From a virus: a DNA stretch of 38,180 nt. Below the pieces are notes generated by a model, which was given only the letters and a program-made list of their open reading frames with translations, was not told where the DNA came from and ran no database searches. Position 1 is the first letter of the stretch. Each line of letters starts with the position of its first letter. Shown here one piece after another: positions 1 to 7,386 of the stretch. Location of the stretch: IMG/VR virus record IMGVR_UViG_3300044522_000255, positions 1-38,180 of that record; one strand, given 5' to 3'. A program made the translations under genes and the position numbers.

Positions 1-192
1 TTAGCAGAAGCCGTACCTTTAAGTATCGTTTGAAGATTTTGGCCTTCTAGCCTTGTTTGTGTAACCATGTAGTCACCGGCAGAAGGTGAGGCATCAGCAG
101 TGGTGCATAACCATTTCCAAGATTTTTTAAAACCTGAACCTGTTGGCGCATCCGTTGTTTCAACAGAATTAGTCCAAGTACCTAAAGTTCCA
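1..192. repeat. Terminal direct repeat, left copy
   Basis: These 192 bases recur at 37989-38180 with one difference: C at 65 here, T at 38053. The tail-fibre reading frame runs through both copies and stays in frame when they are merged (a gene of 1635 nt). The repeat therefore marks circular closure or terminal redundancy rather than a gene duplication. The mismatch changes one codon, Val to Ile. Confidence 0.95.
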
Positions 193-896
193 ATTTGGGA
201 AGTCCATCTATCTGCGGTTGCTATGCTATCGGTAGTAATAGCAGCAGTTGAAAGACCTCGTTGATGCACTTGCATAGCACCATTGATAATCAAATTACGA
301 TTAGACAACCCATTCCCAACCCACGCCACACCATTAGTTTGTGCGCTATCAGCCATCAACACAGAACCATCAGCACCAACAGCCTGACGAGCAGGAGTGT
401 TTGCAGCCGAAGCAGCAATAATGTCACCCTTAGTGGTCATCAAACTATTTGGTGACGACTGCCAAGCAACACCATTAGTCGCAGTCGAATCAGCACCAAG
501 AGCCTGATAGTTAGTACCAACAGCCAAACGATTAAACGCCGACCCAGTAGTAACCAACAAGTCACCCTTAGTAGTCATCGTCGAAGCCATATTGTTTGCT
601 TCATCAGCATCATCAGCCGTAAACACCGGATAGATCGTTGCACCAGAACTATGTGCAACAGCAGTCGTATCATCCTGCCCGCGAGTCAACGTCAAAGTAG
701 AACCCGAAATAGTTGCCGAACATTTCTCCTCAGACGAAGTACCAGGATCAATCACCACATAAAACGGAACAGCAGCCGTAGACGGCCAACCTGTGGTAGC
801 AGTCAAAGTAACCGACGTGTCGGAAATACTCAAAGAACTAGCAGTTGTGGTTGATGCCGCAGCACCCTTGTATTGTCGTCTAGTTACAGCAGCCAT
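1..896 (-). CDS. Tail fibre protein, N-terminal part (continues at the other end of the window)
   Basis: The ATG at 894-896 follows an AAGGAC ribosome site. The frame is open to base 1 and continues at 37988-37250 after circular closure, giving about 544 residues. The N-terminus (MAAVTRRQYKG) is followed by a beta-rich domain with the motif LTRGQDDTTAVAHSSGA, as in many phage tail proteins. Next come two tandem copies of a TTKGD...GADS..TNGVAW module, around residues 115-155 and 160-205, then the conserved RNLIINGAMQVHQRG stretch. The remainder is a carbohydrate-binding-like beta-sandwich typical of aquatic phage fibres. It lies 19 bp downstream of the nozzle gene. Receptor binding is inferred from this architecture; no receptor is known. 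Confidence 0.85.
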   Translation of the reverse strand, partial: MAAVTRRQYKGAAASTTTASSLSISDTSVTLTATTGWPSTAAVPFYVVIDPGTSSEEKCSATISGSTLTLTRGQDDTTAVAHSSGATIYPVFTADDADEANNMASTMTTKGDLLVTTGSAFNRLAVGTNYQALGADSTATNGVAWQSSPNSLMTTKGDIIAASAANTPARQAVGADGSVLMADSAQTNGVAWVGNGLSNRNLIINGAMQVHQRGLSTAAITTDSIATADRWTSQIGTLGTWTNSVETTDAPTGSGFKKSWKWLCTTADASPSAGDYMVTQTRLEGQNLQTILKGTASA

Positions 897-907
897 AGTT
901 GTCCTTT

Positions 908-916
908 ATCATACAC
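908..916 (-). promoter_or_regulatory. GTGTATGAT motif upstream of tail fibre
   Basis: On the minus strand GTGTATGAT lies 11 nt upstream of the tail-fibre ATG. The same 9-mer precedes the decoration-like gene (7300-7308) and TerL (21735-21743). TATGAT resembles a -10 box, but no -35 hexamer is visible. If it is a -10 box, the leader would be only a few bases long. Confidence 0.45.
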
Positions 917-2766
917 TACCTAACCGACCGCATAATTACCGTACATGTGCCGTTCCAATCCCACTCGTTATGAGAATGAGCCGAATCCACAGGCTGCCAG
1001 CGTACATCCTCAACGACCACCGAATAGGTATCTAAGTTCTCCTGATAGGTGATCACCGACGGGGTTTCCACCAACGCCCGCAAACGGAACAGTTCATCAT
1101 CCACATCAAAAAAGTATTCTCGACCACGAACATTAATTTGGTGGTGCAACAAAATTGGGACACTAAAGATTTGTGAACGCAACGGTGCCGCATACGCCCG
1201 ACCCATCCAACGTGTCAACACAGGACCAACCGTGGCAGAAGCCGAACGGGTCATAGTGAGCCGAACTTCAGCCTCAAAAACTCTTGTCTCAAACCCATCA
1301 AACGTGGATTCCAAACTGTTAGCAATTGACTGTGTGCCAACCGTAGCGAACGACCCACCATCAGAGGCCACCGCCAACGAAATAGAACCATCTAATTGCT
1401 CTGTACGTAAATCCCATTTAGGAATAAATTTGCTGTCCGGTACACCCCAACGATAAATACCTGACTCAATAGTTCCTGATGCAACAAGATCGGTGGCATG
1501 TTCGCAGTACACACCTAAGCCTGTAACCGTGAACACAGGTCGTGTACCGTACAGGTTGATTGAAGGCACAGCACCTTGACAGGGTGCAGCAACCGTACCT
1601 GTAACCATCAAATCTGCTGCCCACGCAGGTTGATTAGTGGCGATCTGTGAACCAATGTCCATACGACCCAAACCCGTAGAAATGGTGTCAAGGTTCTTGT
1701 ATGAGAACCAAACAAACCGACCTTGTGAAGCAAACGCATCCACTTGACCAACCTCGATCAACGGTCCCACAACAAGGTTGCCGTTGTCATCCGATGACGC
1801 AAACCTAAAACCTGTAGTTGTACCAATCAACACATAGCCCAAATATGAATCTAGTGCTGTAACAATTTCGCCTTCAGGTAGTTCGGCTGCCACAATTGGT
1901 GTAGTCAAAGTACTAGCGTCTGCCAAGATAGTTGTCTTGTAGATCAACGATGTTTGACCAGCAAACCCTGCCGCATAAATATGGTTTTGTCCACCAGCGA
2001 ACCCAACCCAACGAAACTGTGAGTTTCCATGAGTGAACAACCCTGCGCCTGGACCACCAGAAGAAATAAAGTTGTAGATCGTATTGCCAGCAGCAGCCAT
2101 CAAACGGCCTTTAACGTACTTAATTTTGGTGAATGTATCCGTACCCGTGATGTACGAATCGAAATCATTCGTAGAAGTGTTTGTGTAGTGGATACCGTGA
2201 CTAGCAAACGAAGCCCATACGTTGTAACCGTCGCTTGTCATTGAGCCAACATCCCCACCAGGTTCGTCAATGCAGTTAGTTGGACTGGCGGTAAGGCTCG
2301 TGTAGAACGTTACGTTGCCACCCGAAGCCACATACAGGCGTGTGCCAGCAACAATAGATTTTAGAGTTGCAGCAGCATCAGACAAAATCTGCGTGGTGTC
2401 TTTCAACAACGACAACTTGCCACGATCCCAAACATTCACACCCTTACTAGAAAGAAAACGGTACGCCTCAGCGTCAGCAGTATCCGAATAGTTTTGACCT
2501 GCACCATAATGCCAAGACGACTGCGAACGCCTCCACAAACCTTGCGGGTTGATAGCAGCCTCACCAGGTTCAGCCGACTGGTCAACCGAATCACGGACAC
2601 GCGCATCAAACTGTCGTGTGAAATCATTAGATTTAGTGTCAATCAAATATGGTCGACCGTTGATGGCAATGGGAAAAACAAACGGAACAAGTTGCGTAGT
2701 GCCTGTGCCTGTATAAAACGATGCACCACCAAGAAATGGGCTACTAAAATCTAAAACGTATGCCAC
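916..2766 (-). CDS. Tail nozzle / beta-propeller-like structural protein
   Basis: This 616-aa protein sits between the adaptor gene (1 bp away) and the tail fibre. The N-terminus carries stretches I associate with aquatic and actinobacterial phages: INGRPYLIDTKSN near residue 35 and NPQGLWRRSQSSWHYGAGQ near 75. The middle (about 130-400) consists of repeating strands and turns such as RLYVASGGNVTFYTS and RLMAAAGNTIYNF, as expected of a beta-propeller. The position after a short adaptor and before the fibre parallels the T7 gp12 nozzle. The functional name is inference from order and fold type; a minor tail protein with a propeller is the alternative. It starts with ATG. Confidence 0.6.
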   Translation of the reverse strand: MAYVLDFSSPFLGGASFYTGTGTTQLVPFVFPIAINGRPYLIDTKSNDFTRQFDARVRDSVDQSAEPGEAAINPQGLWRRSQSSWHYGAGQNYSDTADAEAYRFLSSKGVNVWDRGKLSLLKDTTQILSDAAATLKSIVAGTRLYVASGGNVTFYTSLTASPTNCIDEPGGDVGSMTSDGYNVWASFASHGIHYTNTSTNDFDSYITGTDTFTKIKYVKGRLMAAAGNTIYNFISSGGPGAGLFTHGNSQFRWVGFAGGQNHIYAAGFAGQTSLIYKTTILADASTLTTPIVAAELPEGEIVTALDSYLGYVLIGTTTGFRFASSDDNGNLVVGPLIEVGQVDAFASQGRFVWFSYKNLDTISTGLGRMDIGSQIATNQPAWAADLMVTGTVAAPCQGAVPSINLYGTRPVFTVTGLGVYCEHATDLVASGTIESGIYRWGVPDSKFIPKWDLRTEQLDGSISLAVASDGGSFATVGTQSIANSLESTFDGFETRVFEAEVRLTMTRSASATVGPVLTRWMGRAYAAPLRSQIFSVPILLHHQINVRGREYFFDVDDELFRLRALVETPSVITYQENLDTYSVVVEDVRWQPVDSAHSHNEWDWNGTCTVIMRSVR

Positions 2767-2767
2767 G

Positions 2768-3652
2768 TTAAACCCTAATAGTTAACGGGTATTGCCGAGC
2801 CAACTTAGAGGCCTCAGCAATAATACGGTCACGACGCAACCTCAAAATGTTTGTAACCGAATTAGAAATAGAACCAGCAGGAACCTCATCCGATCTACGG
2901 GTATCGCCTTGTGATTCGATGAAGTTACGTTTTACTTCACGCACAGACAACATGCGAGCCATGACACCCATCTCAACAATGTCTTCCATGTTTATTGGCA
3001 TCAAACAAACCGACTGAATATCCGAGGAAGTCGTCGAAGCACGAACAAATGGGGCTTTGTATCGGACACGCAAAGTACCTGCCATAGACACCTCATCAAA
3101 AGTTAAAGCAAACCCTGACGCAAAATCGGATGTAGGCAAATCCCGTGACAACCGCACCCCACGCAACACCGGATAATCAGAAGACAAATAGCGTAACCGC
3201 ACATCAATCAAGTCAATGATCGTGGTTGCACTTGTCAAGTTGACCTGACGGTCAGAACCGTTGTAATCAACATTCGCCGCAATCACCCGAAACAGTCCGT
3301 TAGACGGGCTAGACAAATCATCTAGTTCCTGGTTGAACGAATCCAACAGTTGTTGCTGAGGAAAACGTGGGTTCAGAATCGCAAGTGCGCCAGCCGTATG
3401 TGCGGCTGCTGTAGTACCTAGATAGCCTCGCTCAACAGTCAAAGTCTTAGAACCTGACTCAGCAACCCAGACATACATGAGTTCCGAATCAATCTCAAAA
3501 ACTGATCCAGCGCGCAAACCAGCCAAGTCATAAGACATGACAATAGAAGTGTCCGACGATGTAACGGTTGTTGCTAACTTGTTCCGTTCCTCAATCGTTC
3601 CAGATAACAGTTGCCGTGACACCCTGTTGATGAGCGCACCAGCAGTAGACAT
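2768..3652 (-). CDS. Head-tail adaptor / tail tubular A-like protein
   Basis: A 294-aa protein with an ATG start immediately after the Lys-rich miniprotein gene. The N-terminal half contains a beta domain (FEIDSELMYVW, then TVERGYLGTTAAAHTAGA) shared in style with the tail-fibre N-terminus. It is followed by NPRFPQQQLLDSFNQELDDL, an amphipathic segment frequent in phage adaptor or tail-tube proteins. The C-terminus is helical and basic (RLRRDRIIAEASKLARQYP). Length and position directly before the nozzle-like gene fit a gp11-type adaptor of podoviruses. Assignment is by context; I see no catalytic motif. Confidence 0.55.
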   Translation of the reverse strand: MSTAGALINRVSRQLLSGTIEERNKLATTVTSSDTSIVMSYDLAGLRAGSVFEIDSELMYVWVAESGSKTLTVERGYLGTTAAAHTAGALAILNPRFPQQQLLDSFNQELDDLSSPSNGLFRVIAANVDYNGSDRQVNLTSATTIIDLIDVRLRYLSSDYPVLRGVRLSRDLPTSDFASGFALTFDEVSMAGTLRVRYKAPFVRASTTSSDIQSVCLMPINMEDIVEMGVMARMLSVREVKRNFIESQGDTRRSDEVPAGSISNSVTNILRLRRDRIIAEASKLARQYPLTIRV

Positions 3653-3778
3653 TTATTTCTTTTTCTTGGCCTTCATTTTAGGCTTGCCGTATTCCATCAT
3701 CTTCTCTTTTTTGCCTTCCATCTTTTCATGCTTCTTCTTGGCACTCTTAGACTTGTATTTTTCGCCCTTCATAGACAT
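3653..3778 (-). CDS. Lys-rich miniprotein (41 aa)
   Basis: An ATG-to-TAA frame of 41 residues, about 40% lysine, ending YGKPKMKAKKKK. The stop touches the ATG of the adaptor gene. It belongs to a run of four tiny, strongly basic proteins (3653-4353). Such proteins recur in aquatic phage virion operons. Binding of packaged DNA is a reasonable inference but is not shown by any motif. Confidence 0.7.
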   Translation of the reverse strand: MSMKGEKYKSKSAKKKHEKMEGKKEKMMEYGKPKMKAKKKK

Positions 3779-3780
3779 GA

Positions 3781-3897
3781 TTACTTGCCCTTCTTCTTTG
3801 CTTTCATCATTGGCTTGCCGGTTTTCTTAGCCATCTTCTTTGCGTCAGCCTTACCTTTGGCAGTGTAAGGGAAGTTCATTTTTCCAACTTTAGGCAT
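3781..3897 (-). CDS. Lys-rich miniprotein (38 aa)
   Basis: A 38-residue frame (MPKVGKMNFPYTAKGKADAK...) preceded by a good GAAAGGAACG ribosome site. The PKVGKMNFPYT start followed by a Lys-rich tail is a form I have seen repeatedly in marine phage operons. Only 2 bp separate it from the next miniprotein gene. Function unknown; nucleic-acid binding is likely from its charge. Confidence 0.7.
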   Translation of the reverse strand: MPKVGKMNFPYTAKGKADAKKMAKKTGKPMMKAKKKGK

Positions 3898-3938
3898 AAT
3901 CGTTCCTTTCAAGGTTTAGAAAAACAGATTACCACACA

Positions 3939-4199
3939 TCAACAATCCCATTTGCGTAACGCCAAAGCCTTACGGGTCGGCTTTCCCTTGCTGTCTTTCA
4001 ACGGGCCTGGCATCCCACCCATACGTGCGCAAAACGATTTACGTCGAGCAGCCGCTTTAGGTGATTTCGCTGCTTGCTTCGCTGACACAGGTGGCTTCAG
4101 GTTCATACCTTGTGCTTTAGCAGATGCACGACCTTTAGCGTTCAAACCGCCAGCAGGGTTCTTGCCTTCTTTGCGTTGCCAAGCAGCAGTCTTAGCCAC
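3939..4199 (-). CDS. Basic protein, DUF6321-like
   Basis: An 86-aa protein starting with GTG, overlapping the preceding gene by 8 bp. It carries the conserved words AWQRKEGKNPAGGLNAKGRA, KAAARRKSFCARMGGM and GKPTRKALALRKWDC, which I recognise as the DUF6321 family abundant in aquatic phages. Its function is not established. Two cysteines (in SFCARM and at the C-terminus) and the high basic content suggest a small structural or DNA-associated protein. Confidence 0.75.
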   Translation of the reverse strand: MAKTAAWQRKEGKNPAGGLNAKGRASAKAQGMNLKPPVSAKQAAKSPKAAARRKSFCARMGGMPGPLKDSKGKPTRKALALRKWDC

Positions 4200-4353
4200 G
4201 CTTCTTAGCGGCTTTCATGTTGTCAATTAGATTAGGGTATGGGCGACCAGCCGCTTTAGCCGAAGCCTTCGCAGCAGCCTTTTTCTTTGGGGACAGTTTC
4301 TTAGATTTCTTTTTAGGGTTCGGTGTGTCCCAAACTGCTTTAGGTTTCATCAT
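4192..4353 (-). CDS. Lys/Ala-rich miniprotein (53 aa)
   Basis: The ATG at 4351-4353 overlaps the glycosyltransferase stop as ATGA, and the TAA at 4192-4194 lies inside the start of the DUF6321-like gene. The N-terminal half is Lys/Ser/Ala-rich, followed by GRPYPNLIDNMKAAKKRG, a tail I recognise from phage miniproteins. Likely translated by coupling. Function unknown. Confidence 0.7.
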   Translation of the reverse strand: MMKPKAVWDTPNPKKKSKKLSPKKKAAAKASAKAAGRPYPNLIDNMKAAKKRG

Positions 4354-5474
4354 TTCAATACTCCTGCGTTAAGCAATACGTCTCTGACATTTAACACTAC
4401 ACGATGCTTTACCCCAGGTAACAGTTCCACTTTGTGTTGCCCGATGGAGGCTTGTATCCGTTTAGATACCTCGATTTCGCACATCGGTTCAAACGGTTTC
4501 CATGCACCAGTAGATCTGTTGGTGGTTGGTTGCACGATCTGTAGCACTTGGTCGGCTGCTGTGTCCCAGTTGAACGCTGCTGTTTGTGGGGCTGTCAGGA
4601 CTGCTTGACGACGGTACTTGTCACGTTTGTTGTATAGGTCTGTGATTGCTTCTGCGAGTGCATCTGCGTCAGGTTCATCCCAGTCACCCATGTCTTGCCA
4701 AAGACCTTTAGCAGTAGGAACACTGGTGGTTGGTATGCGATGGGTGGCAAGATCGGCGAACTCTCGATGCCCGTGAGCGTTAGACAGGATGGTTGGGATA
4801 CCAGCAGAGATGGCTTGTAATGGCATTAGACCAAAACCTTCGCCACGGGACACTGACACGAACCCATCCATAGAGCGCACTAGATCACGTTCTTGTTCAA
4901 CTGTCAACCATTCACGGTGAAAGATCACGTTCGGGTAATCCAGGTTTTTTGGTGCCGACAGATGGGGTGGCACAATCTTAATGTGAAGTTCTGCGTCAGA
5001 TAGTTGCAATCTGTTAAACACTTCTAACACCACATCTAACCCTTTGCGATACCACTCTGAGCCACCGCACATGATCCGGAACTTGCCTTCAGGTTTATCT
5101 GCTGACGGACACCACATGTCACGGTCAACACCCAACGGGATCATGTGAACGTTGTTGTGGAACTGGGAGAACAGATCATAGTTGTGCATGGATGGCACTA
5201 TCACTGTTTCGATTAACGGGATGTATTCATGGAACTGTGGTGGTAGCCAGTTTGTTTCCCACATGGTTAAAACCGACACCCGTTGGTCATCAAACCAGCC
5301 TGAAATGAGGTTCGGTCGTAACGCAAACATTACGGTTTCGGCACGGTCATCCAATGTTACCTTTTCCGATAACGCTGTTTTTAACCCTTGAACCATTTTC
5401 CCGTAACCGATATGCGGGATGTTGACACCTTCAACACTTAAAAGTCGGGAAGTATCCCTGATTCTGCCTGCCAT
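4350..5474 (-). CDS. GT4-type glycosyltransferase
   Basis: A 374-aa GT-B-fold enzyme that would transfer a sugar from a nucleotide donor. The N-terminal acceptor domain shows HIGYGKM (residues 21-27). The donor domain shows PLGVD (113-117), RKGLD (143-147) and GEGFGLMPLQAISAGIP (211-227), the family E-x7-type motif with its glycine/proline context. It overlaps the 94-aa gene by 37 bp and sits between capsid-fibre-like genes and the basic miniproteins, deep within the virion operon. That location suggests it modifies virion proteins, as reported for some actinophage capsids and tails, or alters the host surface. Acceptor and sugar cannot be read from the sequence. Confidence 0.85.
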   Translation of the reverse strand: MAGRIRDTSRLLSVEGVNIPHIGYGKMVQGLKTALSEKVTLDDRAETVMFALRPNLISGWFDDQRVSVLTMWETNWLPPQFHEYIPLIETVIVPSMHNYDLFSQFHNNVHMIPLGVDRDMWCPSADKPEGKFRIMCGGSEWYRKGLDVVLEVFNRLQLSDAELHIKIVPPHLSAPKNLDYPNVIFHREWLTVEQERDLVRSMDGFVSVSRGEGFGLMPLQAISAGIPTILSNAHGHREFADLATHRIPTTSVPTAKGLWQDMGDWDEPDADALAEAITDLYNKRDKYRRQAVLTAPQTAAFNWDTAADQVLQIVQPTTNRSTGAWKPFEPMCEIEVSKRIQASIGQHKVELLPGVKHRVVLNVRDVLLNAGVLK

Positions 5475-5722
5475 TTTTCTGTTGCTCTCGCTTCCACGTT
5501 TGCAGCACCATCAATTTTTCTTGGCTGGATACCGTCGTCACGTAATCGTTTGTATGCGTCTAGATCCTTTTCTAGCACACGATCCTTTTGTGCGATGGTT
5601 GCCGACCGTGAGGAACCTGTACGGGTGGGCATAAGTTCTGCACTAAATCCGACTGCTGAAACTTTGCATCCGAAACAACCCTCGACATCCAAGTTTGGAT
5701 GTGTCTCTTGATGTTTGATCAC
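5438..5722 (-). CDS. Conserved phage hypothetical with CxxC
   Basis: A 94-aa protein with a GTG start overlapping the previous stop as GTGA. The N-terminus HPNLDVEGCFGCKV carries a CxxC pair, and the middle has RLRDDGIQPRKIDGAANVEARA. I have seen this combination in short proteins of actinophage virion operons, without a known role. It overlaps the glycosyltransferase gene, so the two are probably translationally coupled. Confidence 0.6.
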   Translation of the reverse strand: MIKHQETHPNLDVEGCFGCKVSAVGFSAELMPTRTGSSRSATIAQKDRVLEKDLDAYKRLRDDGIQPRKIDGAANVEARATEKWQAESGILPDF

Positions 5723-6015
5723 GTTATGTAACTCCCGTATCCTGCTGCTGTTAACGATGCTACCTCAGTAGCATCCACCTCAATGTCATGCCCACCGTAG
5801 TACACCTTGATTACTGTCAACATGTTAGACGGCTGGTTCTCTGTGTATGACAAGTCGGTTAACTGAAACACGTTACGACCACGCGCTGTTGGTTGGCGAT
5901 GTCGAGCCAACCTGTTAGCAAGCCGTTGTTCTTCGGATAGACGGTTTCCTTTAACGTCAAAGTCAGCCAATACTGGGGTCACAAAGTTGTCGGTTGGTGT
6001 ACGGAATATTGCCAT
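5719..6015 (-). CDS. Virion-associated protein, paralogue of the repeat protein C-terminus
   Basis: This 98-aa protein is probably a short relative of the C-terminal domain of the upstream gene. GRNVFQLTDLSYT here matches ARNLYKLTDNSYT there. VYYGGHDIEVDATEVASLT and its ending GYGSYIT match VWYGGRDHFLTAAEVTELT and GFGAYIT. Start and stop overlap the neighbours (TGATG and GTGA). The shared domain may be the part that attaches to the capsid or tail while the repeats project. That is inference; no family name is recognised. Confidence 0.65.
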   Translation of the reverse strand: MAIFRTPTDNFVTPVLADFDVKGNRLSEEQRLANRLARHRQPTARGRNVFQLTDLSYTENQPSNMLTVIKVYYGGHDIEVDATEVASLTAAGYGSYIT

Positions 6016-6896
6016 CAGGTTATGTACGCTCCAAATCCGTCTGCTGTAAGTTCTGTTACTTCTGCTGCTGTCAAAAAGTGGTCACGCCCACCATACCAAA
6101 CTTTTCTTACTTGACCTAGATCACGTTGGTCAACAATGGTGTAACTGTTGTCGGTCAGTTTGTAAAGGTTTCTTGCTCGAACATTACTTTTAATGTAAGA
6201 ACCTAAACGGTTTGCCCCATCAAAATCGTTGAAGAATCCGCCAACATACTGGTAGGTGTATGGCACACGGAAGATGTGCGACTTTACCCAGTCAGCCGAA
6301 TCCGTACTTTGACCTGATCCTGTGGCCGTACGGAAGTATGCGACACCACTAAGACTGACCGAAGTTCCTTCACCCGAACCTACGGCTGTGCGAATGTTGA
6401 TAACAAGATCAATACCGTCACCGGACCCGACACCTAATCCTGTAGCAACACGGATGGGGGTACGAATGAATGTGACTACAGAACCCCCTATACCGCTTCC
6501 CTCGGCCGTTCTAACAGGCGTAATCTCCCCAACAGTAGTGTCAGAGCCAAGACCGCTACCTGACGCCGTACGAGGCGCAATATGCAATCCTGTGGAATCC
6601 ATTGTTCCCACACCGGAACCTGTGGCAGTACGAATCCGTATGGACAGTGCTACCGCAGTAGCATCACCAATGCCACTACCTGTAGCAAACCTTGCACGAA
6701 GCACACTTGCCGTGGAAGAAGCAGTGCCTAATCCCGACGCAGTAGCAGTAACAATAACCGCTCTTGCGCCACTTGCAATTTGAGTACCAACACCACTACC
6801 AGTAGCCGTGCGTGTGGCATTAACGTACCCATACCGATAAAACGGATGAGTGTTCCTAAACGGTTCTGTAAACCCCGCAACAGCAGTTATAGCCAC
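6015..6896 (-). CDS. Fibre-like protein with nine 20-residue repeats
   Basis: A 293-aa protein with a GTG start. Residues 29-197 hold nine copies of a unit whose core reads R-[TVF]-A-[TSEV]-G-[SL]-G-x-G. Core arginines stand at 29, 69, 89, 109, 129, 149, 169 and 189, with a degenerate copy at 49, so the period is exactly 20. Such spacing is expected of a beta-solenoid or beta-helix. The C-terminal ~55 residues match the neighbouring 98-aa protein. It lies between the decoration-like gene and the glycosyltransferase. A head or tail fibre, perhaps glycosylated on its many Ser/Thr, is my best inference. Confidence 0.7.
   Translation of the reverse strand: MAITAVAGFTEPFRNTHPFYRYGYVNATRTATGSGVGTQIASGARAVIVTATASGLGTASSTASVLRARFATGSGIGDATAVALSIRIRTATGSGVGTMDSTGLHIAPRTASGSGLGSDTTVGEITPVRTAEGSGIGGSVVTFIRTPIRVATGLGVGSGDGIDLVINIRTAVGSGEGTSVSLSGVAYFRTATGSGQSTDSADWVKSHIFRVPYTYQYVGGFFNDFDGANRLGSYIKSNVRARNLYKLTDNSYTIVDQRDLGQVRKVWYGGRDHFLTAAEVTELTADGFGAYIT
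6306..6812 (-). repeat. Nine coding repeats of 60 bp (20 aa)
   Basis: DNA encoding the RTATGSGVG-type repeats. The unit length is 60 bp without insertion or deletion across all nine copies. The nucleotides diverge between copies while the Gly/Ser/Arg core stays, indicating selection on the protein rather than recent slippage. Confidence 0.85.
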
Positions 6897-6910
6897 TAGG
6901 GGCTACCTAC

Positions 6911-7279
6911 CTAATCGAGCGACAGCGTGAGCGAAGTGATCTGAAAAGTATCGCCAGCAGTCACAGCCGCCGAAGACGACAACGCACCAGTCCACAAACA
7001 GTTGCCAGCAGTAGCAGCATCCCACATAGACCAATGACTGTACGTTTCCGTAGCAGCAACGTTAGTCCACTCCAAAGTTGCTGAAGTAGCAATCGAACCA
7101 GAAGCAGCAGTAGCCCACGCAGCAACCTTACGAGTTGTTTCAGTAGCAGCCGCAGTAGTACCAGCCTCGCCAGCATCCGCTGTATGCAACTTTACATAAA
7201 CATTCGTAGGAATAGTCCACGCAGTCTTACCAGTCGTGTGTTCCAGAATCTTTAACTCTGCATAATTGGAAATAGACAT
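6911..7279 (-). CDS. Small virion protein, capsid decoration-like
   Basis: A 122-aa beta-rich protein directly after the major capsid gene and its terminator. The patterns VYVKLHTADAGEAGTT near residue 27, a central SATLEWTNV and SHWSMWDAATAGNCLWTGAL near 80-100 match a widespread small phage structural family. It is usually annotated as hypothetical or decoration/tail protein. The ATG follows GAAAGGTTTGT. Its position suggests capsid decoration; a tail protein is the alternative. Confidence 0.55.
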   Translation of the reverse strand: MSISNYAELKILEHTTGKTAWTIPTNVYVKLHTADAGEAGTTAAATETTRKVAAWATAASGSIATSATLEWTNVAATETYSHWSMWDAATAGNCLWTGALSSSAAVTAGDTFQITSLTLSLD

Positions 7280-7299
7280 ACAAACCTTTCGACAAAAAC

Positions 7300-7308
7300 A
7301 TCATACAC
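7300..7308 (-). promoter_or_regulatory. GTGTATGAT motif upstream of decoration-like gene
   Basis: Second copy of the 9-mer, 20 nt upstream of the ATG at 7279 and just after the capsid terminator, where a new transcription start would be needed. No -35 hexamer is seen at 17 nt. Confidence 0.45.
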
Positions 7309-7313
7309 CAAAC

Positions 7314-7360
7314 AAAAAGTGGGGCGGCACCGAGGTCGAGGGGAACCTGGGCCGCCCCAC
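7314..7360 (-). terminator. Rho-independent terminator after the capsid gene
   Basis: Read on the minus strand, GTGGGGCGGC pairs with GCCGCCCCAC (10 bp). An inner CCAGGT/ACCT-GG stem with one bulge extends the helix, and TTTTTG follows at once. It lies 27 bp after the capsid stop. This is the strongest terminator visible in the window. Confidence 0.9.
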
Positions 7361-7386
7361 ACTTTGGGGTAACTAACGCAACTTAA

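Noticed and set aside
6322-6783. 153-aa plus-strand frame with PEPTAV-like repeats
   Set aside because: Opposite strand of the 60-bp coding repeats; the minus-strand frame has proper start, stop and neighbour overlaps.
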